A stretch of DNA of 64,000 nucleotides from Microbacterium sp. MPKO10 (GTDB taxonomy: Bacteria; Actinomycetota; Actinomycetes; Actinomycetales; Microbacteriaceae), in contig NZ_JAPCHX010000002.1 of the NCBI RefSeq assembly GCF_026107415.2, positions 62,001 to 126,000 on the forward strand, given 5' to 3'. The notes beneath the pieces were generated by a model. It had not been told where the DNA came from. It searched no databases and saw nothing but the letters and a program-made list of their open reading frames with translations. The position numbers and the translations under genes were made by a program. This document shows, piece by piece, positions 8,131 through 18,236 of the stretch (position 1 is its first letter; each line of letters starts with the position of its first letter).

Positions 8131-9546
8131 ATGACAGAGCCTAACGATCCTGCCGCCCCGGCGACGCCGCCGCGCCCGCCGCTGCCCGACAACACGCCAG
8201 ACCAGAACGCGGATGCTGCCAAGAACGCAGATTCTGGCCAGGCATCCGGCGGCGACACGCAGCAGTCGGAGAAGTCGCAGACGCAGGACGCCCCGGCTCA
8301 GCACCAGAGCTCATCGGCTCAGCAGCCTCAGCAGCCTCAGCAGACTCCGCGACAGAGTGCTCCAGCGCAGCAGCCGCAGCAGCAGCCGCAGACGGGAGCT
8401 CAGGGCGCGCCGGGCCAGCAGCCTCAGCAGCCATCCGCCCAACAGCCCGGTGCCCAACAGCCCAGTACCCAACAGCCCGGTGCCCAGCCTTCGACGGGGA
8501 ACCCCGCAGGTCAGCAGCCGCCCGCGGCGCAGAGTCCACAGCAGGGCGCGAGCCGGAACCCCGCACCGTGGGCGCGCCCGTCGGGCGCTGCGCCTACACA
8601 GCAGCCACCGGCACCTACGCAGCAGCCCGCTGCCCCGCAGCAACCGGGAACCTCGCAGCCGTCAGCTCAGCCTCAGCAGCAGAGGCCCCCTCAGCAGCCA
8701 CAGAATCCGGCGCAGCCTCAGCGCCCGGGGCAGCCGCCGCAGAGCCCTCAGCAGCAGAGACTGCCTCAGCAGCCACAGGGGCCCGCCCCGCAGGGCGCTG
8801 CCCCGCAGCATCCGGGTGGGAATCATCCGCCGGCACAGGGTCAGCCCTCGCAAAGCCGTCCGGCACAAGGTCAGCCTGCGTCGGGCCAACCAGCGCAGGG
8901 ACAGCAGCCGTCAGCGCCGGGGCAGCGCGCGCCGCAGGCTCACACCCAGCAACAGCCAACGACGCCGTATCAGCAGCCTCCTGCGCAACAGCGGCCAGGC
9001 CCGCAGAACTCTGCCCCGCAGTATCCGGGCTACCAGCCACCCGCGCAAGGCCAGCAGCCTTCCGCACAGCGGCCGCAGGGCCCGGCTCAGCCACAGCATC
9101 CGGGTGCGTACCAGCAGCCCTCGGCAGCGCAGAACCCGACGACTCCGTACCAGCAGCCGAGTCAGCAGCCCTATCGACCGGCACCCGGTCCGGGCCAGCA
9201 GCAGCCGTATCAGCCTGCACCGCAGCCGAACCGCACGGCTCAGGCTCCCCTTGTCGGTCCCGGCGGCGCGATGCCTGCCGCAGCACCCGTCGCCCAGCCC
9301 AAGCCTCACAAGAGCCGCGCAGGCCTCATTGGTCTGATCTTCGGAATCCTCGGAGTCATCGGCGGCGTGTTCTTCGGTTGGGCGCTTCCTCTCGCGGTCG
9401 TCGGAATCGTGCTGGGCTTCAAGGCGCGAGGCAAAGCGGACGACGACCGTACGTTTGCTCTGTGGGCAATTATCACGGGGTTTGCGGGGACGCTGTTCTC
9501 GATCGGATGGTTCGTGTACAGCATCATCTACTTCGTCATGAGATGA
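8131..9546 (+). CDS. Gln/Pro-rich DUF4190-type membrane protein
   Basis: The 471-residue protein is almost entirely low-complexity from residue 10 to about 390 (Gln, Pro, Ala, Ser with repeated QQP, AQP and PQQ). It ends in a compact domain of about 75 residues with two membrane helices, around GLIFGILGVIGGVFFGWALP and ALWAIITGFAGTLFSIGWFV, resembling DUF4190. GAGGAGACGCACG before the ATG at 8131 is a good ribosome site. Such proteins have a disordered cytoplasmic arm and a membrane anchor; the function is unknown. A second protein of the same design follows 25 bp downstream, so the two may act together. The tail of the domain matches the downstream protein's domain only in outline. Confidence 0.8.
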   Translation: MTEPNDPAAPATPPRPPLPDNTPDQNADAAKNADSGQASGGDTQQSEKSQTQDAPAQHQSSSAQQPQQPQQTPRQSAPAQQPQQQPQTGAQGAPGQQPQQPSAQQPGAQQPSTQQPGAQPSTGNPAGQQPPAAQSPQQGASRNPAPWARPSGAAPTQQPPAPTQQPAAPQQPGTSQPSAQPQQQRPPQQPQNPAQPQRPGQPPQSPQQQRLPQQPQGPAPQGAAPQHPGGNHPPAQGQPSQSRPAQGQPASGQPAQGQQPSAPGQRAPQAHTQQQPTTPYQQPPAQQRPGPQNSAPQYPGYQPPAQGQQPSAQRPQGPAQPQHPGAYQQPSAAQNPTTPYQQPSQQPYRPAPGPGQQQPYQPAPQPNRTAQAPLVGPGGAMPAAAPVAQPKPHKSRAGLIGLIFGILGVIGGVFFGWALPLAVVGIVLGFKARGKADDDRTFALWAIITGFAGTLFSIGWFVYSIIYFVMR

Positions 9547-9571
9547 TCGACGTGAGGGGAGACCACATACA

Positions 9572-10027
9572 ATGAGCGATCCACAGCAGGGCCACGAGAA
9601 TCAGCAGCCCGCGTACGGACAGAACCAGCAGCCGACCTATGGTCAGCAGGCGCCCGCACCGACATACGGGCAGCAGCCCTACGGACAGCCCACGTACGGG
9701 CAGCAGACGGCCCCGCCTCCGGGATACGTACAGCAGCCCTACGGCCAGCAGCCGTATTCCGCCTACCCGCCGCAGCCGGGCACGAACGTGCTCGCCATCG
9801 TCGCGATCATTTCGGCATTCTTCATTCCGCTCGCGGGAATCATTTGCGGGCACATCGCGCGCAAGCAGATCCGAGAAACCGGTGAGCAGGGGGACGGTCT
9901 CGCCCTGACTGGACTGATTGTCGGCTACGTATTCACGGCGATCATCGTGATCCTCATCGTGCTCTACGTCATCTTCTTCGTCGTGCTCTTCGGAGCTGTC
10001 GGGTTGTCGGGCGCCTACTACACCTGA
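9572..10027 (+). CDS. Small DUF4190-domain membrane protein with YGQQ repeats
   Basis: The 151-residue protein has an N-terminal arm (residues 1-70) of repeated Tyr-Gly-Gln-Gln and Pro-Thr-Tyr-Gly units, then a DUF4190-like domain with two membrane helices (about 73-95 and 108-140) separated by the charged hairpin GHIARKQIRETGEQGDG, a typical feature of the family. The ATG has GGGGAGA 9 nt upstream. It lies just before a strong hairpin terminator at 10055-10100 and probably shares a transcript with the larger DUF4190 protein. The function is not known. Confidence 0.85.
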   Translation: MSDPQQGHENQQPAYGQNQQPTYGQQAPAPTYGQQPYGQPTYGQQTAPPPGYVQQPYGQQPYSAYPPQPGTNVLAIVAIISAFFIPLAGIICGHIARKQIRETGEQGDGLALTGLIVGYVFTAIIVILIVLYVIFFVVLFGAVGLSGAYYT

Positions 10028-10054
10028 TCCGCTCGTTTCGGCCCGGTAGCGAAC

Positions 10055-10100
10055 GCACAATCGGCCGTCACCGCGTTAATGCGGTGACGGCCGATTGTGC
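10055..10100. terminator. Bidirectional hairpin between convergent genes
   Basis: A perfect 20-bp inverted repeat (10055-10074 with 10081-10100) is separated by the 6-nt loop gttaat. It follows the rightward DUF4190 gene and overlaps the stop codon of the leftward gene at 10068, so it can terminate both. There is no clear T-run. Confidence 0.85.
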
Positions 10101-10313
10101 CACCAGGCTCGGGGTGCGGGTGAGAACGCCCACATGCCACAGGTCGACGATGGAGAACGGACGCCGGTTCACCGACCTGAACGATGCCAGAGGGAGAAAC
10201 AGCCCGACGAGGATGAGAATCGCGCTGCTGGTCGCCAGCATCGTCAGGTGAAAAGACTCGATCCGCTGAATGCGGGAGGAATGCGTGTGGTCGGCGGGCG
10301 GCTGAGTGACCAT
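10068..10313 (-). CDS. Small hypothetical membrane protein
   Basis: I do not recognise this 81-residue product. It has a hydrophilic N-terminus and one clear hydrophobic segment at about residues 24-46 (LTMLATSSAILILVGLFLPL), then a basic stretch with RRPFSIVDLWHVGV. The ATG has ACGGAG 5 nt upstream, which supports translation. It lies 34 bp downstream of the THUMP-like methyltransferase gene on the same strand, and its stop codon falls inside the arm of the terminator hairpin. It could be a truncated remnant of a larger membrane protein. Confidence 0.5.
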   Translation of the reverse strand: MVTQPPADHTHSSRIQRIESFHLTMLATSSAILILVGLFLPLASFRSVNRRPFSIVDLWHVGVLTRTPSLVAQSAVTALTR

Positions 10314-10347
10314 GAATACTCCGTCCCCAATCGGTGACGGCTGTGCT

Positions 10348-11535
10348 TCAGGCTCGTTCTACCACGAGAGCCGTGTGCCGCCCCGCGACGCGCGTGAGAA
10401 CGATCGTCGCCTGCGTGCGTCCGCGCGGGTGCAGCCGGGTGCGGAACGCCGCGGGGTCGATATCGACGCCGCGCTTCTTGATCTCGAGCGTCCCGATGTC
10501 GTTTCCCTTCACCCAGCGGCGCAGCACCTTCTCGTCAAGGGGCAGCTGCTCGATGATTCGGAACGTCGTCGCGAACGGGGTGTCGTGACGCTCGTCTGAG
10601 CTGAGGTAGGCGATGCCGTCGCTGATCGGGCCGGCGTTCAGTGTGCGGGCGAGGTCGCCGATGAGGCGGGCACGAATCACTGCGCCGTCTGGCTCGTACA
10701 GGTACGTGCCGAGTGCGCGCACGGGCTCGTCTTCGCTGTCTGCGGTCGCTGTCAGCTCGGGCGAGCCCTCGTCGCTGAGAACGAGGGCCGCCCGGCCAAC
10801 ACCCTCACGTGCGAGCACCCCCGACCAGAGCATGAGCTCGACAACGCTGCCGTCGACGCTGACCCACTGCGCCTCCACGTCGTTGGGAATCTGGTCGCGG
10901 TCGAAACCGGGGCCAAGCTTGACGCCCGTCGGCAACCGCCGTGCGACGTCGAAGACGTGGTCGAGGCTGGGCGAATAGTCAGACGGATCGGTCAGCCGCT
11001 GCGTCTCGGCGTGCCCCGACGTGCGGCGGGCCGGATCGAAGAACACCGCGTCGACGTCGCCGAGCTCTGCGTCTTCCGCCCGGCCGTGGATGACATGCGC
11101 CTCGGCGAACGGCGCGAGATTGTGCGTGGCGATCGCCGCCGTCACCTCATCCGTCTCGACGGCGGTGACGGCGATCTGCATGGCAGCCATAGCCATCGCG
11201 TCTCCGCCGATGCCGCAGCCGAGGTCGGCGACGCGCGTCAAGCCCTGCGCGACGTAGCGCCCCGCGTGCATGGCGGCGGCACGCAGCCTGGTGGCCTGTT
11301 CGAGGCCCGCCTGCGTGAACAGCATCCGGTCGGCGAACTCGCCGAACTTGACGCGACCGCGCGCACGCAGCCGTGCCTGTGTAAGCGCGGCAGCGACCAG
11401 CTGCGGATCGTGCCCAGCTTTGCGCAGTCGCGTGACAGTCTGAACGATGTCGCCCGCCGTCCCCTGCTCGGCCAACTCGTCGAGTAGTGTCATTCCATCG
11501 GGGGTGAGCAGTGAGACCAGCTCGGCGCGTTCCAT
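10348..11535 (-). CDS. Class I SAM-dependent methyltransferase with THUMP-like C-terminus
   Basis: The 395-residue protein has an N-terminal helical region, a Rossmann SAM-binding core beginning with VADLGCGIGGDAMAMA (about residues 103-118), acidic VETDE at the end of strand 2, and FFDPARRTS (about 161-169), a DPxR motif typical of this family. The C-terminal part with IGTLEIKKRGVDIDPAAFR resembles the THUMP-like domain that follows such methyltransferases in actinobacteria. The substrate is unknown; nucleic acid is likely from the domain pairing. I chose the ATG at 11535, preceded by GGCGGG, over an upstream extension that would read into the groES regulatory region. Confidence 0.8.
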   Translation of the reverse strand: MERAELVSLLTPDGMTLLDELAEQGTAGDIVQTVTRLRKAGHDPQLVAAALTQARLRARGRVKFGEFADRMLFTQAGLEQATRLRAAAMHAGRYVAQGLTRVADLGCGIGGDAMAMAAMQIAVTAVETDEVTAAIATHNLAPFAEAHVIHGRAEDAELGDVDAVFFDPARRTSGHAETQRLTDPSDYSPSLDHVFDVARRLPTGVKLGPGFDRDQIPNDVEAQWVSVDGSVVELMLWSGVLAREGVGRAALVLSDEGSPELTATADSEDEPVRALGTYLYEPDGAVIRARLIGDLARTLNAGPISDGIAYLSSDERHDTPFATTFRIIEQLPLDEKVLRRWVKGNDIGTLEIKKRGVDIDPAAFRTRLHPRGRTQATIVLTRVAGRHTALVVERA

Positions 11536-11590
11536 CCCGCCAAGATACCAACCCGAAACGATCTCGCCCTGAGCGAAACCGACACGAGAG

Positions 11591-11617
11591 TTGGCACTCA
11601 CGTTGCACGAGTGCCAA
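11591..11617 (+). promoter_or_regulatory. CIRCE operator 1 (HrcA site) upstream of groES
   Basis: TTGGCACTC (11591-11599), nine bases, then GAGTGCCAA (11609-11617) form the exact 9-N9-9 inverted repeat of the CIRCE heat-shock operator, with compensating changes from the consensus TTAGCACTC. It overlaps the putative -35 element TTGCAC. Confidence 0.92.
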
Positions 11618-11631
11618 CGCATCCGTAAACT
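11603..11631 (+). promoter_or_regulatory. groES promoter
   Basis: TTGCAC (11603-11608) and TAAACT (11626-11631) are 17 bp apart. The first CIRCE covers the -35 and the second lies at the expected transcription start. Confidence 0.7.
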
Positions 11632-11636
11632 GACAA

Positions 11637-11663
11637 TTAGCACTCGGATAGTGAGGGTGCTAA
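11637..11663 (+). promoter_or_regulatory. CIRCE operator 2 upstream of groES
   Basis: TTAGCACTC (11637-11645), nine bases, then GGGTGCTAA (11655-11663). The left arm is the CIRCE consensus; the right arm differs by one base. Confidence 0.9.
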
Positions 11664-11694
11664 CTCACGTCTTCTTATGAGAAAGAGGTCAACC

Positions 11695-11991
11695 GTGTCG
11701 GTCTCCATCAAGCCGCTCGAGGATCGCATCGTCATTCAGCAGGTCGAGGCAGAGCAGACCACCGCGTCTGGTCTGGTCATCCCTGACACCGCCAAGGAGA
11801 AGCCGCAGGAGGGCGAAGTCGTGGCTGTCGGCCCCGGTCGCATCGACGACAACGGCAACCGCGTTCCGCTCGACGTCACCGTCGGCGACCGGGTTCTCTA
11901 CTCGAAGTACGGCGGGACCGAGGTGAAGTTCGGCTCTGACGAGTACCTCGTGCTCTCGGCGCGTGACGTGCTCGCGGTCGTCGAGCGCTAA
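11695..11991 (+). CDS. groES: Co-chaperonin GroES
   Basis: GroES caps the GroEL folding chamber. The 98-residue product from the GTG at 11695 reads [20 protein letters not shown] and has the usual length, the mobile-loop region [14 protein letters not shown] and the end [17 protein letters not shown] upstream of the GTG supports this start; an ATG at 11677 would add six residues over the ribosome site. Two CIRCE operators upstream indicate control by the HrcA repressor. groEL is not next to it, which is usual in several actinobacterial lineages. A hairpin terminator follows. Confidence 0.97.
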   Translation: MSVSIKPLEDRIVIQQVEAEQTTASGLVIPDTAKEKPQEGEVVAVGPGRIDDNGNRVPLDVTVGDRVLYSKYGGTEVKFGSDEYLVLSARDVLAVVER

Positions 11992-12003
11992 GCGATCCAC
12001 GAA

Positions 12004-12037
12004 CAGAAGGCCCGGGTGCACGCATCCGGGCCTTCTG
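12004..12037 (+). terminator. Hairpin terminator after groES
   Basis: A 12-bp perfect stem (cagaaggcccgg with ccgggccttctg) encloses a 10-nt loop, 12 bp after the groES stop codon. Confidence 0.85.
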
Positions 12038-12078
12038 CGTGCCCGGGCAGTGTCTGTGCCAGCACATAGACTGGCATC

Positions 12079-12714
12079 ATGACTCCGACCCGGGTATTCG
12101 TCTTCGATATCGACGGCGTCATCCGCTCATTCCGCCCCGCCCGCATGGCCGCACGGCTCGACGCCGAACTGGGCCTGCCCGTCGGCATCATCGAGCAGAC
12201 GGCGTTCGCCGACCCTTTCGGCGTCGACCTCGTCGAAGGGCGGATGACGCGCGCCGAATGGGTGGCTGAGCTGTCGGAGCGCGTCGCCCAAAACACACGA
12301 GATGCGGATGCTGCTCGTTCCATCGTGAGCGAATGGGCGACCGACATCGGCCAGCTGATCCCCGAGACCGTCGAGCTTATCGACGAGCTGCGCACGCAGC
12401 ATCCGGTTTTCGCCTTCACCAACGGCACAGACTGCACGACGCGAGAGCTTACCGAGCACGGCATCATCGACCGCTTTCACCGCGTGCTGAACTCCTACGA
12501 GCTCGGCATCGCAAAGCCCGAGCCGGCCAGCTACCCGAAAGCGCACGCGCAGATCGAGCAGACACTGGGCGGGCCCGTACCCGCGTCGTCCGTTCACTTC
12601 ACCGATGATCGCCCCGAGAACATCGAGGCGGCAGCGCGATTCGGCTGGCAGGCTGTGCAATTCACGGATGCTGCCGCGCTGCGTCGCGCGATCGCACCGG
12701 TTCTCGCCCCGTGA
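12079..12714 (+). CDS. HAD-family hydrolase (subfamily IA-like)
   Basis: The 211-residue cytoplasmic protein shows the haloacid-dehalogenase motifs in order: FDIDGVI (nucleophile Asp, about residue 9), FTNGT (motif II, about 114), the lysine of GIAKPEPASY (motif III, about 149), and FTDDRPENIEAA (motif IV, about 174). It is probably a phosphatase of a small phosphorylated metabolite; the substrate is unknown. TAGACT 6 nt before the ATG, with no ribosome site, suggests a leaderless mRNA. Its stop overlaps the GTG of the RarD-type gene. Confidence 0.88.
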   Translation: MTPTRVFVFDIDGVIRSFRPARMAARLDAELGLPVGIIEQTAFADPFGVDLVEGRMTRAEWVAELSERVAQNTRDADAARSIVSEWATDIGQLIPETVELIDELRTQHPVFAFTNGTDCTTRELTEHGIIDRFHRVLNSYELGIAKPEPASYPKAHAQIEQTLGGPVPASSVHFTDDRPENIEAAARFGWQAVQFTDAAALRRAIAPVLAP

Positions 12715-13634
12715 CGCCGGCTCCGCAGGCGAGGTCACGCTCAGGTTTTTTCTACGCGGCCTCGGCGTATTTGCTCTGGGGCGGGCTGCCGCTGTACTTC
12801 GTCATTCTCGAACCGGCGGGCGCCTTCGAGATCGTGTCTCTGCGCATTCTATTCTCACTGGTCTTCTGCGCCGTTCTGCTGAGCGTGCTGCGCGACTGGC
12901 GCGGATTCTTCGCCCTGTTCCGCTCGCGACGCACGATGCTGGTCATGACGTGCGCCGCCGTGTTCATCTACATCAACTGGCAGACATACGTCATCGCCAC
13001 GCTGACAGGGCACGTGGTCGAAGCATCGCTCGGGTATTTCATCAACCCGATCGTGACGGTGCTGTTCGGCATCGTCTTTCTGCGCGAGAAGCTGCGTCCG
13101 CTGCAATGGGCTGCGGTCGGCGTGAGCGTGATCGCCGTGCTCGTTCTTTGGATGGGATACGGAAGCTTCCCGATCATCGCGCTGATTCTCGCCTTCTCGT
13201 TCGGGCTCTACGGGCTGATGAAGAACCGTGTGGGCGGCACGGTTGGGGCGATCACCGGTCTGACCCTCGAAACGCTTCTGCTCGCGCCCGTCGCGATCGC
13301 CGTGCTGTTCGGCGTGGCCGCCACGACGGGAATCGTCTTCGGAACGGCGGGAGCGGGAAACACGGCGCTTCTGGTCGGCTCGGGGGTCGTGACTGCTGTT
13401 CCACTGCTGCTGTTCGCGTCAGCATCCCGTCGTCTTCCCCTCGTCTATATGGGGATGTTCCAGTACGTGACGCCTCTCATGCAGTTCCTCGTCGGCGTGT
13501 TCATTCTGCGCGAGCCCATGCCGCCGGAGCGCTGGGCCGGGTTTTTCATCGTCTGGGTCGCGCTCGCTCTGCTCACGGTCGACATGGTGAGGCACGCGCG
13601 AACGGTGCGGCGGCGTACGCTTGATCTGACCTGA
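12711..13634 (+). CDS. rarD: RarD-type EamA-family transporter
   Basis: The 307-residue integral membrane protein has about ten hydrophobic helices in two EamA halves. The family's opening GFFYAASAYLLWGGLPLYF and the segment YINWQTYVIATLTGHVVEASLGYFINP (residues about 87-113) are typical of RarD. It is an inner-membrane permease of the drug/metabolite transporter superfamily; the transported compound is unknown despite the historical chloramphenicol link. The GTG start overlaps the HAD gene stop (GTGA), so the two genes are translationally coupled. Confidence 0.9.
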   Translation: MTPAPQARSRSGFFYAASAYLLWGGLPLYFVILEPAGAFEIVSLRILFSLVFCAVLLSVLRDWRGFFALFRSRRTMLVMTCAAVFIYINWQTYVIATLTGHVVEASLGYFINPIVTVLFGIVFLREKLRPLQWAAVGVSVIAVLVLWMGYGSFPIIALILAFSFGLYGLMKNRVGGTVGAITGLTLETLLLAPVAIAVLFGVAATTGIVFGTAGAGNTALLVGSGVVTAVPLLLFASASRRLPLVYMGMFQYVTPLMQFLVGVFILREPMPPERWAGFFIVWVALALLTVDMVRHARTVRRRTLDLT

Positions 13635-13725
13635 GCATCCGGGCATAAACCGCCGCCCGAGATGGTTACCATGGATTACCGGCGTTGACCAGCTCCGTTC
13701 CGCCGGGTCGCTCTCACCCACATGA

Positions 13726-15249
<1,524 letters not shown>

Positions 15250-15367
15250 AGGTGCGAAGCTCGATCGCGCTCCACTTACTTACATGAGCCTGAAACGTTG
15301 AGAGCGCGGCGACGATTGTAGCGCGGTCTTGGCGCGCGTCGTCCGTAGGCTGCCCAACGAGCCGTCC

Positions 15368-16396
15368 CTACGTGAGAGGGAGCTTGGTATCTGGCTGCCG
15401 ATAGGTGAATTCCCCCGGGCGACGCCCGCTGCGTGCAGCGCTGTAGCCCACGATGAGTTGCGGCACGAGGACTTCAAGAATCGCTCGCTCAAAGCCGGTC
15501 GCATCGGCGGGCAGAGCGATCGCGACGAGGTTCTCATGCGCGGGGCGCGCGAGCTCGGCCAGCGGCCGCTGGGTGACTAGGCACACCTGCACCCCGGAAT
15601 CGAGAACCGAGTCGACGAGCGAGAGTTCACGGTCATCGCCGAAGACCACGAGACCGCTGTGCTCGCGCAGAGGCTCCATCGGCCCGTGCAGATACTGATA
15701 AGTGTCGAACGCGGCAGTGGGGACGGCCAGCGCTTCTCGAAACATCAGAGCACCCTCCGACGCGGCAGCCAACGACATCCCGCGCCCCACGAAATCCACG
15801 GTCTGCGCTGTGGCGAGGCGCTCAGAAGCGAGTTCTGCCGCGGCAGCGAACTGGGCGAGCGTGGCTGCAACGCGAGTAGGTATGCCCTCGGCATCGCCCA
15901 CCGGCATTCCGAGCATGTGCTCGCACAACAACGCAGCGGCGAGCAACGTCGACGTGTACCCCACTGTGTATACGCCCGAGTCATCGAGGTCGCCGAAGGT
16001 AATTGCAACGTCGACGACCGCGGTGAGTGGGCTGTCGGGGACGTTCGTGATTCCGATGCGTCGGCCGGGCGTGAAGCCGCGCGCCGCGGTGATGGGCTCC
16101 GGACTACGGCCGGACTCCGAGATGATGACGTAATGGTCGGCCGACTGCGCTCCCGCCGGGTAGAACGAGGCATCGGATGCTGTGAGCGCGACGGCACGCA
16201 TTCCGGAAGCAGCAAGTGCGAAGACTAGAGCGTGCGCCGCGTGTGACGACGCCCCCATGGCAACGACGGCGACGGTGTCTCCCGCGCGCCACGGCTCGAT
16301 TGTCGCATCGGCGAGTGCCTCGACGATGCTGCGACGGGCTCGTTCCAGGTTCGCCGGTTGATCGCGCACGGCGGTGTCATAGTCAATTCGTTTCAT
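15368..16396 (-). CDS. SIS-domain sugar-phosphate isomerase/deaminase-like protein
   Basis: The 342-residue protein resembles the isomerase half of GlmS: two SIS domains, the first with VAVVAMGASSHAAHALVFAL and the sugar-phosphate loop ISESGRSPEPI (about residues 92-102), the second with VGRGMSLAAASEGALMFREA and a conserved HGP (YLHGPMEPL). It lacks a glutaminase domain, so it fits deaminases or deglycases acting on phosphorylated amino sugars or fructosamines (FrlB/AgaS-like). GAGGAG precedes the ATG. It is the last gene of the island operon, 60 bp after the second permease, and probably processes the sugar imported by the ABC transporter and phosphorylated by the kinase. Confidence 0.8.
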   Translation of the reverse strand: MKRIDYDTAVRDQPANLERARRSIVEALADATIEPWRAGDTVAVVAMGASSHAAHALVFALAASGMRAVALTASDASFYPAGAQSADHYVIISESGRSPEPITAARGFTPGRRIGITNVPDSPLTAVVDVAITFGDLDDSGVYTVGYTSTLLAAALLCEHMLGMPVGDAEGIPTRVAATLAQFAAAAELASERLATAQTVDFVGRGMSLAAASEGALMFREALAVPTAAFDTYQYLHGPMEPLREHSGLVVFGDDRELSLVDSVLDSGVQVCLVTQRPLAELARPAHENLVAIALPADATGFERAILEVLVPQLIVGYSAARSGRRPGEFTYRQPDTKLPLT

Positions 16397-16456
16397 CGTC
16401 TCTCCTCATCGTGAAAAGCTTCTCCCTCACTCCACCGCTGCAGCACGGCGACTCAG

Positions 16457-17305
16457 CTACCCCTTGACAGCGCCGACGCCCATGCCGCTGACGACATAGC
16501 GCTGGAAGATCACGGCGATCACAATGGGCGGAATGGCCGCGAGGATGCCGCCGGCAGCCACGAGCCCGAAATCTGTGGTGTAGCGCCCCGCGAACTCCGA
16601 GATGGCGACGGGCAGCGTCTTCGCGGCATCCGAAGATGTAAAGATGAGGGCGTACATGAATTCATCCCATGCGAGAAGGAACGCGAACATCATCGCCGCG
16701 AAGATCCCCGGCTTCGCGCTCGGCAGAATGATTCGGAAGAGAGCGCCAACCCGGGAAGTGCCGTCGATGCGTGCTGCCTCCTCAAGCTCGTCCGGAATCG
16801 TCACAAAGTAGTTGCTGAGAATCCAGAGCGTGAACGGGATCACGAGGGACGAATCAACGAGGATCAGGCCGACAAGAGTGTTGAGCATCCCCAATGCGTT
16901 CAAGATGAAGTACAGGGGAATGAGCAGTGCGATCTGCGGAAGCATGTAGGTGGCAAGAAAAACCATCAGCGTGGCCTTGCGGAACGGGAACCGCAGTCGC
17001 GCAAATGCATACGCCCCCAGCACCCCGACGACCATGGCGATGGCGACGACGGAGACGGCGACGATCGTCGAGTTGACCATGGCGGCGCGGAATGTCGAGC
17101 CAACGCTGCCCTCGCCGCCCTGGAAGATCTCGACGTAGCGACTCAGATCGATCTCGGACGGTATCCAGCGCATCGGCCGGCTGACAAGGTCACGTTGCGG
17201 TGCGAAGCTCGCTTCGACCATCCATGCGAAAGGGAGCAGGATAAGCACGGCGACAATGATCGCGGCGACGTGCAGGAGAATCGAGTTTCGTCGTTGATGT
17301 CTCAC
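16457..17305 (-). CDS. Sugar ABC transporter permease (MalG-like)
   Basis: The 282-residue inner-membrane permease has about six helices and the EAA loop EEAARIDGTSRVGALFRIIL followed by LP, which contacts the ATPase. It belongs to the MalG/CUT1 branch. I chose the GTG at 17305, which overlaps the stop codon of the upstream permease (GTGA at 17305-17302); the open frame extends further upstream but overlaps the neighbour deeply. It works with the other permease and the lipoprotein to import a sugar. No ATPase gene is in the cluster, so a shared MsiK-like ATPase encoded elsewhere is expected. Confidence 0.92.
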   Translation of the reverse strand: MRHQRRNSILLHVAAIIVAVLILLPFAWMVEASFAPQRDLVSRPMRWIPSEIDLSRYVEIFQGGEGSVGSTFRAAMVNSTIVAVSVVAIAMVVGVLGAYAFARLRFPFRKATLMVFLATYMLPQIALLIPLYFILNALGMLNTLVGLILVDSSLVIPFTLWILSNYFVTIPDELEEAARIDGTSRVGALFRIILPSAKPGIFAAMMFAFLLAWDEFMYALIFTSSDAAKTLPVAISEFAGRYTTDFGLVAAGGILAAIPPIVIAVIFQRYVVSGMGVGAVKG

Positions 17306-18228
17306 AGCAGGCTCATCTCCGATCGGCGCAGCATCCTGAGATAGACCGTCGTCAGAATCAGGATGACGATGACGATGATGTAGGAGAGCGCCGACCCCAT
17401 TCCGAAGTTCTGATCCGAGAAGGCGCGTACATATGTGTAGTAGGCAATTGTCTGCGTGCCGTTTGCCGGCCCGCCGCGGGTCATCGCATAGATGATGTCG
17501 AATGCCTTGAACGCCTCGACAGTGCGCAGCACGAGAACGATCGAGATCGAAGGAACCAGCATCGGCAGAGTGATCGAGCGGAAAATGCGGAGCCACGACG
17601 CGCGATCGATTTTGGCGCTCTCATAGATCTCGGGGTTGATCGCCGTCAATCCGGCAAGCAGAAAGAAGGCGACGAGTGGCGTCGTTTTCCAGGCATCGGC
17701 CAGGATGACCATGTTCAGAGCGAGCGTCGGGTCACCCAGCCAGGCGATGTACTCGTCCGTCAGGCCGAGCTGCGTGAGCGCGGCGTTGAGCGAACCGTAC
17801 TGGGCGTTGAAGATGCCTTTCCACATCGCCGCATTGACAATCGTCGGTACGGCCCAAGGGAGCACCACGATTGCGCGGAACAACCACCGCATACGCAGCC
17901 GCGCATTCAACAGCATTGCGAGCATCATTCCAAGCGTTAACTCCAACGCCGTCGAGACCACGGTGAAGTACAGTGTGCGGCCAATTGCCGCCCAGAAGCC
18001 AGAGCTTGACAGCGCTCGCTGATAGTTCTCAATTCCAACGAATGGGGTCTCCGTAGCAAGCGCAGACTCTACTTCGAAGAACGAGATGATCAGTGTGCGA
18101 ATGATCGGGTAGACAATAATGCCGAAGACCGCGACTGCGGCCGGGAGGAGGAGCCAGAAAGCGAGACGCCTCTGACTCTCCCTGCCCGTTCTCAGCCGCG
18201 GCGGTGCCGTGGTGGCGAGTTTCGTCAT
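17302..18228 (-). CDS. Sugar ABC transporter permease (MalF-like)
   Basis: The 308-residue permease has a basic cytoplasmic N-terminus, about six membrane helices starting at LAFWLLLPAAVAVFGIIVYP, and the EAA loop YESAKIDRASWLRIFRSITL followed by P. It is the first of two CUT1 permeases, translated 8 bp after the solute-binding lipoprotein and coupled to the next permease by overlap. Transport direction is inward. The substrate is unknown; the neighbouring kinase and SIS protein point to an amino sugar or related compound. Confidence 0.92.
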   Translation of the reverse strand: MTKLATTAPPRLRTGRESQRRLAFWLLLPAAVAVFGIIVYPIIRTLIISFFEVESALATETPFVGIENYQRALSSSGFWAAIGRTLYFTVVSTALELTLGMMLAMLLNARLRMRWLFRAIVVLPWAVPTIVNAAMWKGIFNAQYGSLNAALTQLGLTDEYIAWLGDPTLALNMVILADAWKTTPLVAFFLLAGLTAINPEIYESAKIDRASWLRIFRSITLPMLVPSISIVLVLRTVEAFKAFDIIYAMTRGGPANGTQTIAYYTYVRAFSDQNFGMGSALSYIIVIVILILTTVYLRMLRRSEMSLL

Positions 18229-18236
18229 CGTATAGC

